DNA from: Sphingomonas sp. Y38-1Y
GTDB taxonomy: Bacteria > Pseudomonadota > Alphaproteobacteria > Sphingomonadales > Sphingomonadaceae
Direction of reading: 5' to 3'
Assembly (NCBI RefSeq): GCF_032391395.1
Contig: NZ_CP135916.1
Coordinates: 1,922,001-1,986,000 of the forward strand
DNA: 64,000 nucleotides
Shown: in pieces, positions 58,022 to 64,000 of the stretch
How the letters are laid out: each line of letters opens with the position of its first letter
Numbering within the stretch: the first letter of the stretch is position 1
Program-made: the position numbers and the translations under genes
The notes under the pieces: generated by a model
Told to the model about the DNA's origin: nothing
Databases searched by the model: none
Seen by the model: only the letters and a program-made list of their open reading frames with translations

Positions 58022-59887
58022 GTGGACCCCCGCCTCCTGCGCTTCTACAATGACGAGCTCGCCTATCTGCGCGAGAGCGCGCGCGAGTTCGGCGAGGAGC
58101 ATGAGACCGTTGCCGCGCGACTGGGGCTCAAGACTCCGACCGATCCCGACCCCTATGTCGAGCGGCTGCTAGAAGGCGTCGCGTTCCTGGGCGCGCGGGT
58201 TCAGCTCAAGCTGGCGGACCAGTATCCCGAGTTCACCCAGCATCTGCTCCACGCGATCCAGCCGCATTACCTGGCGCCGACGCCGTCGATGTGCGTGCTG
58301 GGTTTCGAGCCGCGCGACGGCGACCAGGTGCTCGCCAAGGGGCACCCGGTCCCCGCCGGGACGGAGCTGACCGCCACCGCGACCGAGCAGAACAACGCCG
58401 CCGTCACCTTGCGCACCGCGCACGAAGTGACGCTGTGGCCGCTCCAGATCACCGAGGTCGAGTATCTGGCGAGCCGCGCCGCAGTCGCCCCCTATGCCAG
58501 CGGGGCGATAGGGCGCCCCGAGGCGGGGTTGCGGCTGCGGTTCGAGGCGACGGCGGGCGCCACCCTGGCGGAGCTGCCGGTCGATCGACTGCCGATGTAT
58601 CTCGCCGGATCGGAAGCGGTGCCGGGCGAACTCTATCGCCAGCTGATCGGCGAGTGTGTCGGCGTGCTGGCACGATCGGCGGACGGCGCGGCGGGTGCGG
58701 GCGGGTGGATCAAGCTGCCGCCGCCGGAGCAGGTGGGCTTCGAGCATGACGAGGCGCTGCTGCCGCCGGATCTCCGCTCGTTCCGCGGCTATCGCCTGCT
58801 CGCCGAGTATTTCGCCTGTCCGGAGCGGTTCCTGTTCGCGGCGCTGAAGGGGTTGGGCAAGGCGTTTGCCGAGAGCCCGCGCGCCTGCGACGTCGTGCTC
58901 CTGTTCTCGCGATCGTCGCCGGCGCTGCACGGCGCGCTGGAACCCGCCAATTTCAAGCTGTTCGCGACGCCTGCGATCAACCTGTTCGAAAAGCAGCTCG
59001 GCCGCGTGCAGGTTACGCCGTACGGCCATGAATTCCATGTCGTGCCCGATCGCACGCGGCCGATCGATTACGAGATCTTTCGGCTAACGCAGGTCCAGGC
59101 CTACGCCCGCGACAATGTCGATCCGCGGACAGTGGCGCCGCTCTATTCGTTCGGGGCGCTGCTCTACGACTGGCGAGAGGCGCTGTTCTATACGACGCAG
59201 CTTCGGCCGCGCCGGTTGTCGACGCGCGAGCAAAGGCTAAGGCGGCGCGGTGAATATGTCGGGACGGAGACGTGGATCAGCCTGACCGCGCCGGGCAACG
59301 CCGCGCGGCTCGACGACGTGCATGAGCTCGCCGTCAAGGCGCTGGTCACCAATCGCGAGCTGCCCGAGCTGCTGACGTTCCGCGGCGACCGCCATTTCCA
59401 GTTCACCGGCATCCCCGCGCGCGCCGCGGTGATCCTGCGCGCGCCCACGCGACCGCGGCCGCCGATGGGGATGGGTGATGCGGCCTGGCGCGTGATCGGT
59501 CACCTGACGCCTAATTATGTGAGCCTGGCGCCCGAGGATCATGACGATCCGCAGGTGCTGCGCGATCACTTGGCGCTTTATGGCCGACAGGACGATGCGG
59601 CGCTGCGGCGGCAGATCGATGGGACGCTGTCGATCCGTTCGAGTCGGGTGACGCGGCGGGTGCCGGGGCTCGACCGGATCGCGATGGCACGCGGGCATCG
59701 CATTCGCGTGCGGCTGGATGACGGCGCGTTCGACCGGTCGCACATGTTCCTGTTCTCGGCGGTGCTCGAGCGGTTCCTGGCCGAGTTTGCGACGATCAAC
59801 AGCTTTACCGAGACGAGTTTCGACAGTCCGCTGGAAGGGGAGTTCGCGCGATGGCCGCCGCGGATGGGCCGCCAGCACAACATCTGA
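58022..59887 (+). CDS. tssF: T6SS baseplate protein TssF
   Basis: A 621-residue baseplate component (gp6-like). The start PRLLRFYNDELAYLRESA and DPYVERLLEGVAFLGARVQLKLADQYPEF-like region (about 45-75) are the family hallmark. GFEPRDGDQVLAKGHPVPAGTEL, and a C-terminal DRIAMARGHRIRVRLDDGAFDRSH region with LERFLAEFATINSFTE, follow. It starts with GTG (58022), as no ATG lies near. The last 37 bases overlap tssG. Confidence 0.97.
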   Translation: MDPRLLRFYNDELAYLRESAREFGEEHETVAARLGLKTPTDPDPYVERLLEGVAFLGARVQLKLADQYPEFTQHLLHAIQPHYLAPTPSMCVLGFEPRDGDQVLAKGHPVPAGTELTATATEQNNAAVTLRTAHEVTLWPLQITEVEYLASRAAVAPYASGAIGRPEAGLRLRFEATAGATLAELPVDRLPMYLAGSEAVPGELYRQLIGECVGVLARSADGAAGAGGWIKLPPPEQVGFEHDEALLPPDLRSFRGYRLLAEYFACPERFLFAALKGLGKAFAESPRACDVVLLFSRSSPALHGALEPANFKLFATPAINLFEKQLGRVQVTPYGHEFHVVPDRTRPIDYEIFRLTQVQAYARDNVDPRTVAPLYSFGALLYDWREALFYTTQLRPRRLSTREQRLRRRGEYVGTETWISLTAPGNAARLDDVHELAVKALVTNRELPELLTFRGDRHFQFTGIPARAAVILRAPTRPRPPMGMGDAAWRVIGHLTPNYVSLAPEDHDDPQVLRDHLALYGRQDDAALRRQIDGTLSIRSSRVTRRVPGLDRIAMARGHRIRVRLDDGAFDRSHMFLFSAVLERFLAEFATINSFTETSFDSPLEGEFARWPPRMGRQHNI

Positions 59888-60891
59888 GCTTCCTCGCCCG
59901 CGCGGGCGCCGCCGCACGCCGCCACGGCCTGTTCGAGGTGCTGCGCGGGGCGGAGGCGCGCGCGCTGCGCCTGCCGCGGATCGGCCGCGCGCGGCGACCG
60001 GCGCAGAGCGTCGCCGACCTGGCACAGGCGCCGGATCTCCGCTTCCCCGCGCCGACGATCGAGGGGATCGAGATCCGCGGCGGCCGCGGAACGGTGACGG
60101 GGCACTGGCTGGGTCTGCTCGGGCCGATGGGTCCGCTGCCCACGCACCTGACCGAGTTCGCGCATTACGAGCGCCGCTATGCCAGGTCACGGCCGTTCGC
60201 GGGCTTTCTCGACCTCCTGTCCAACCGGATGCTCCAGCTCTTCTATCGGGCATGGGGCGACTCGCAGCCGGCGGTGCATGCCGACCGCCCCGACGACGAC
60301 CGCTTCGCGCGCTATCTGGCGGCGCTGACCGGCGCGACCGAGGGCGCGCGGGCGGCGAGTGCGTTCCCGCCGGCGGCGCGGGTGCATTATGCCGCGCTGT
60401 TCGCCTCTCGCCGAAGCGCGGTGGCGATCGAGGATGCGCTGACCGACCTGCTCGGCACGCGCGTGCGGGTGAGCGAATTCGCGCAGCGCTGGCGCGAGGT
60501 CGAGGCGGACGACCGGACACGGCTGGGCCGCGACTTCGCGCTGCTCGGCCGCGACGCCATGGCGGGGCGGCGTGTGAAGAGCGCGAGCGATGCGTTCCGC
60601 GTGACCGTCCATGCACAGACGCTGGCGGAGGCCGAGGCGCTGCTGCCGAGCGGGCGGACCTTCGCGATCCTGGCCGACGCGATCACCGCCTTTGCGCCGG
60701 GGCATCTCGAATGGGATCTGGTGGTCGAGCTGCCCGAGGCACAGGCGCGCGCCGCGCGGCTCGACGGGCGCAGCCGCTTGGGCTGGACCGGCTGGCTGTC
60801 GCCCGACGCCGCCGCCACCGCCAACCGATCCGACATACGCCTGCGCCGGACCGCGATCCGGGCAGCGCGCCGATTTTCTGGGGGGAGATGA
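59851..60891 (+). CDS. tssG: T6SS baseplate protein TssG
   Basis: A 346-residue partner of TssF in the baseplate wedge. It shows the typical helix SFLARAGAAARRHGLFEVLR, the VTGHWLGLLGPMGPLPTHLTEF region (about 84-105) and FLDLLSNRMLQLFYRAW. The late part DPRGRTFAILADAITAFAPGHLEWDL-like and LGWTGWLSPD near the end is conserved. The start lies within the tssF end; the stop is 2 bases before the tssH start, so the three genes are coupled. Confidence 0.96.
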   Translation: MAAADGPPAQHLSFLARAGAAARRHGLFEVLRGAEARALRLPRIGRARRPAQSVADLAQAPDLRFPAPTIEGIEIRGGRGTVTGHWLGLLGPMGPLPTHLTEFAHYERRYARSRPFAGFLDLLSNRMLQLFYRAWGDSQPAVHADRPDDDRFARYLAALTGATEGARAASAFPPAARVHYAALFASRRSAVAIEDALTDLLGTRVRVSEFAQRWREVEADDRTRLGRDFALLGRDAMAGRRVKSASDAFRVTVHAQTLAEAEALLPSGRTFAILADAITAFAPGHLEWDLVVELPEAQARAARLDGRSRLGWTGWLSPDAAATANRSDIRLRRTAIRAARRFSGGR

Positions 60892-60893
60892 CC

Positions 60894-63572
60894 ATGACCG
60901 AGATCAGCCGCGGTGCCCTGTTCGGGCGCCTCAATCCGACGGCGCTCAAGGCGATCGAGACCGCGACCGGCTTCTGCAAGATGCGCGGCAACCCCTATGT
61001 CGAGATGGTCCACTGGCTGCACATCCTGATGCAGGATCCGCGCGGCGACGTGGCGGCGATCCGGCAGGCGTTCGGGCTGGATGACACGGCGCTGGCGCGC
61101 GACACGGTGGCGGCGCTCGATGCGCTGCCGCGCGGGGCAACGGCGATCAGCGACTTCTCGCCGCAGATCGAGGAGACAATCGAGAAGGGCTGGCTCTATG
61201 CCTCGCTCCAGTTCGGCGCGGGACGTGTGCGGACGGGGCACCTCGTCTATGGCATGCTCAAGACGCCGACGCTGCGCAACGCGCTGTTCGGCATCTCCGG
61301 CGAGTGGCGCAAGGTGCAGGCCGAGCGGCTGGGCGCCGACTTCGAGGGGGCGACCGCGTCCTCGGCGGAGAGCACGCAGGTCGAGGCGGCACCGGTCGCC
61401 GCGACCGATGCGGGCGGCGCACCGGTGGCGGCTGGTGAGGGCGAGGCGCTGGCCAAATACTCGATCGACCTGACCGCCAAGGCCAAGTCGGGCGAGATCG
61501 ACCGCATCGTCGGCCGCGACGCGGAGATCCGCCAGTGCGTCGACATCCTGCTGCGTCGCCGCCAGAACAACCCGATCCTGGTCGGCGAGGCGGGTGTCGG
61601 CAAGACCGCGGTGGTCGAGGGCTTTGCCCGCCGCATCGCCGATGGCGACGTGCCGCCGGCGCTTCAGGGCGTCACGCTGCGCAGCCTCGACATCGGGCTG
61701 ATGCAAGCGGGCGCGAGCATGAAGGGCGAGTTCGAGAAGCGCCTGCGCGCGGTGATCGACGAGGTGGAGGCGTCGCCGAAGCCGATCATCCTCTTCATCG
61801 ACGAGGCGCACACGCTGATCGGTGCGGGCGGACAGGCGGGGACGGGCGATGCCGCCAATCTCCTCAAGCCCGCGCTCGCCCGCGGGCGGCTGCGCACGAT
61901 CGCGGCCACAACGTATGCCGAGTATCGCCAGTATTTCGAGAAGGACCCCGCGCTCACCCGCCGCTTCCAGACGGTCGATGTGGGCGAGCCCGAGACGCCC
62001 AAGGCGATCGCGATGATTCGGTCGGTCGCGCCGATGATGGAGGCGCATCACAACGTCGTCGTGTTGGACGAGGCGGTGGCATCGTCGGTGGTGCTGTCGC
62101 AGCGTTATGTCCCCGCGCGGCAGTTGCCCGACAAGGCGGTGAGCCTGCTCGACACCGCGTGCGCGCGCGTCGCGGTGTCGCAGCACGCGACGCCCGCGCA
62201 GGTCGAGGACCGCCGCCGCCGCGTCGAGCTGCTCGAGGTCGAGCGCGAGATCGTCGAGCGCGAGAAGGCGGGCCATTATCGCCGCGACGACCGGCTCGAG
62301 AAGATCGACGAGGAACTGCTCGAGGCGCGCGCCGGGCTCGAGGCGATCGAGGGCAAGTGGGCGGCCGAGAAGGCGGCGTTCGAGGCGCTGAAGGCCGCGC
62401 GAGATGCTTTGCGCGCCGAGGAAGCTGGTCCAGACGCGTCGCTCGCACTGGATGCCGCGCTCGACGCGATGCGCGACGCGCAAGGCGATTCACCGATGGT
62501 GTTCGGCGTGGTCGATCAGGACGCGGTCGCCGCGGTCGTGGGCGACTGGACCGGCATCCCGATCGGGCGGATGGTCAAGGACGAGATCCAGTCGGTGCTG
62601 ACCATCGCCGACAAGCTGAAGTCGCGCGTCGTCGGCCAGGATCACGCGATGGACGCGCTCGCCAAGCGCATCCAGACCAGCCGTGCCAAGCTCGACAACC
62701 CGAACAAGCCCGTCGGCGTTTTCATGCTGTGCGGTCCCTCCGGCGTCGGCAAGACGGAGACGGCGCACGCGCTTTCCGAGCTGCTGTTCAGCGGCGACGA
62801 GTCGATGATCGTCATCAACATGAGCGAGTTCCAGGAGGCGCACACCGTCTCGACGCTGAAGGGCGCGCCGGCGGGCTATGTCGGCTACGGCCAGGGCGGC
62901 GTGCTGACCGAGGCGGTGCGGCGGCGGCCCTATTCGGTGGTCCTGCTCGACGAGGTCGAGAAGGCGCACCCGGACGTCCACGAGATGTTCTTCCAGGTGT
63001 TCGACAAGGGGTTCATGAACGACAGCGAGGGCCGTCACATCGACTTCAAGAACACCGTCATCCTGCTCACCTCCAACGTCGGCACTGACCTCGTCATGTC
63101 GATGAGCGAGGACGAGGAGATGAAGCCGGAGCCCGAAGCGCTGGCGACGGCGCTGCGGCCCGAACTGCTCAAGGTCTTCCCGCCGGCGCTGCTCGGCCGC
63201 CTGCTCGTCCTCCCCTACTATCCGCTCAGCCCCACGATGCTGGGCGGTATCGTCCGGCTCCAGCTCGACCGCATCCGCAAGCGGATCGCGGAGAACCATA
63301 AGATTGCGTTCAGCTATGGCGACGACGTCGTCGACCTGATCGTTTCGCGCTGTAAAGAGGTGGCATCGGGCGGGCGCATGATCGACGCAATCCTGACCAA
63401 CACGATGCTCCCCGAAATGTCGATCGCCCTGCTCGAACGGCAGATGGCGGGCGCCGAAGTCGCGGCGATCGACGTCTCGGTCGAGGGGCAGGGCTTCCGC
63501 TACGACTTCCGCGGGAAGGATGCGGCGCCGGAGGCGGTGGAGATGCTGATCGCCGAACCGGCGGCGGAGTAG
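60894..63572 (+). CDS. tssH: T6SS sheath-recycling ATPase TssH (ClpV)
   Basis: An 892-residue AAA+ unfoldase of the ClpB/ClpV family that disassembles contracted sheath. It has an N-terminal Clp N domain ([16 protein letters not shown]), the first Walker [18 protein letters not shown] (about residue 232) with [11 protein letters not shown], and a coiled middle domain shorter than in ClpB ([21 protein letters not shown]). The second Walker A is [18 protein letters not shown] (about 615), with [14 protein letters not shown] and [16 protein letters not shown] is spaced for ATG 60894 rather than ATG 60888. A long upstream frame extension covers tssG antisense-free coding in another frame and is not used. 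Confidence 0.96.
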   Translation: MTEISRGALFGRLNPTALKAIETATGFCKMRGNPYVEMVHWLHILMQDPRGDVAAIRQAFGLDDTALARDTVAALDALPRGATAISDFSPQIEETIEKGWLYASLQFGAGRVRTGHLVYGMLKTPTLRNALFGISGEWRKVQAERLGADFEGATASSAESTQVEAAPVAATDAGGAPVAAGEGEALAKYSIDLTAKAKSGEIDRIVGRDAEIRQCVDILLRRRQNNPILVGEAGVGKTAVVEGFARRIADGDVPPALQGVTLRSLDIGLMQAGASMKGEFEKRLRAVIDEVEASPKPIILFIDEAHTLIGAGGQAGTGDAANLLKPALARGRLRTIAATTYAEYRQYFEKDPALTRRFQTVDVGEPETPKAIAMIRSVAPMMEAHHNVVVLDEAVASSVVLSQRYVPARQLPDKAVSLLDTACARVAVSQHATPAQVEDRRRRVELLEVEREIVEREKAGHYRRDDRLEKIDEELLEARAGLEAIEGKWAAEKAAFEALKAARDALRAEEAGPDASLALDAALDAMRDAQGDSPMVFGVVDQDAVAAVVGDWTGIPIGRMVKDEIQSVLTIADKLKSRVVGQDHAMDALAKRIQTSRAKLDNPNKPVGVFMLCGPSGVGKTETAHALSELLFSGDESMIVINMSEFQEAHTVSTLKGAPAGYVGYGQGGVLTEAVRRRPYSVVLLDEVEKAHPDVHEMFFQVFDKGFMNDSEGRHIDFKNTVILLTSNVGTDLVMSMSEDEEMKPEPEALATALRPELLKVFPPALLGRLLVLPYYPLSPTMLGGIVRLQLDRIRKRIAENHKIAFSYGDDVVDLIVSRCKEVASGGRMIDAILTNTMLPEMSIALLERQMAGAEVAAIDVSVEGQGFRYDFRGKDAAPEAVEMLIAEPAAE

Positions 63573-63575
63573 GCG

Positions 63576-64000
63576 GTGCACGCCCCCACTTCCTACGACG
63601 AAGTCGCCTATGTCACGGCGATCTTTCAGCAGGCGACGGCCGAGCGGGCGGCGGTGATCGCGCGGGCGGCGGGGTTCGATGCGGCGCCGGTTGAGACCGC
63701 GCGGGTGCTGGAGGTGGGGTGCGGCGATGCGCTCAACCTGTTGGCGATGGCGGCGGCGGCGCCGGCGGGTGACTATGTCGGCTTCGATCTGGCGCCGACG
63801 GCGATCGCCAGGGGGCAGGCGTTAGCGGCGGCGGCGGGGCTGGGCCAGGTCCGGCTGGAGGTGCTCGACATCCTCGATGCCGCCGACGCGCTCGAGGGCG
63901 AGTTCGACTATATCGTCGCGCATGGCGTGCATGCGTGGGTGCCGCCGCACGTCCGCGCGGCGCTGGTGGCGCTGGTCGGGGCGAAGCTGTCGGCGCGAGG
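63576..64000 (+). CDS. SAM methyltransferase with regulatory-domain-type N-terminus, cut by the window end
   Basis: The first 141 residues of a class I methyltransferase from a GTG at 63576, 3 bases after the clpV stop. The family-like start YDEVAYVTAIFQQATAERAA is followed by SAM motif I RVLEVGCGDALNLLAMA (about 43-59), YVGFDLAPTAIARG, and FDYIVAHGVHAWVPPHVR. This pattern belongs to proteins with a C-terminal methyltransferase regulatory domain. Location suggests modification of a T6SS component or effector, but that is inference. The 3' part is outside the window. Confidence 0.85.
   Translation, partial: MHAPTSYDEVAYVTAIFQQATAERAAVIARAAGFDAAPVETARVLEVGCGDALNLLAMAAAAPAGDYVGFDLAPTAIARGQALAAAAGLGQVRLEVLDILDAADALEGEFDYIVAHGVHAWVPPHVRAALVALVGAKLSAR

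Noticed and set aside
60387..62483. A 698-residue minus-strand frame opposite tssG and clpV
   Set aside because: Antisense shadow; both plus-strand genes are fully supported by family motifs.
53941..63572. Prophage tail or contractile phage-like particle
   Set aside because: The gene set (TssA, TssB/C, Hcp, TagJ, TssF/G, ClpV, FHA) is that of a T6SS; no capsid, terminase or integrase is present.

Overview
This window looks like the chromosome of a sphingomonad (Alphaproteobacteria, Sphingomonas or a close relative). The DNA is GC-rich with tightly packed genes. The CpdR-type receiver, the SOS box of GAAC-N7-GAAC type before lexA, and the SapC, PilZ and DUF2336 proteins all fit that group. 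So does the order tpiA / ppiD-like / trpE / trpGDC / moaC / moeA / lexA / comEC / gltX / gltA. Several gaps carry inverted repeats built on CTTCGACAAGCTCAG-type or CCCCGGCCTTCGCCGGGG-type arms. I see no tRNA, rRNA, CRISPR array, IS element or prophage. No gap longer than 300 bases lacks a gene; the longest (4780-5021) holds a terminator and a probable small RNA.

Layout. 1-4.8 kb: a cut-off CDS, a DUF1289 protein and an RhlE-type DEAD-box helicase on the minus strand, then an exported protein, an FAD-linked oxidase and a SapC protein. 4.8-5.0 kb: a strong terminator, then a promoter, a structured transcript of about 110 nt carrying a CUCCUCCC motif, and a second strong terminator. 5.0-19.5 kb: N-formylglutamate amidohydrolase, CpdR, Mfd, SdhE, RecG, a small transporter, a PilZ protein, TyrS, AnmK, an unusual membrane protein, a DUF2336-like protein and a histidine-kinase-like protein without the usual phospho-accepting histidine. 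19.5-36 kb: gltA-gltX, comEC with a class B3 metallo-beta-lactamase-like gene, lexA, then moeA/moaC/trpCDG and trpE/ppiD on the minus strand, tpiA and YnfA. A small plus-strand gene and an inverted repeat lie between trpE and trpG. 36-47 kb: an OmpA-type lipoprotein, a CorC/HlyC-type protein, a lipoprotein methyltransferase, ThpR, a Bax-inhibitor-1 protein, a PAS-GGDEF-EAL-PilZ protein, class I fumarase, an SDR, a HisN-type phosphatase, rpmI-rplT and a glycine-zipper lipoprotein.

47.6 kb to the right edge is a type VI secretion system (T6SS). On the minus strand are FHA/TagH, a small partner and VgrG. On the plus strand, divergently, are an exported OmpA-like protein with internal repeats, TssA, TssB, TssC, Hcp, TagJ/ImpE, TssE, TssF, TssG and TssH/ClpV, followed at 3 bp by a SAM methyltransferase cut by the window end. 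The genes give the sheath, tube, spike, most of the baseplate and the recycling ATPase. TssK and the membrane complex TssJ/L/M are not in the window and should lie to the right.

The least-described items are the small RNA at 4911-5019, the repeat-bearing OmpA-like T6SS protein, the methyltransferase coupled to clpV, the kinase-like protein with Arg in place of His, and the membrane protein at 15804-16976.
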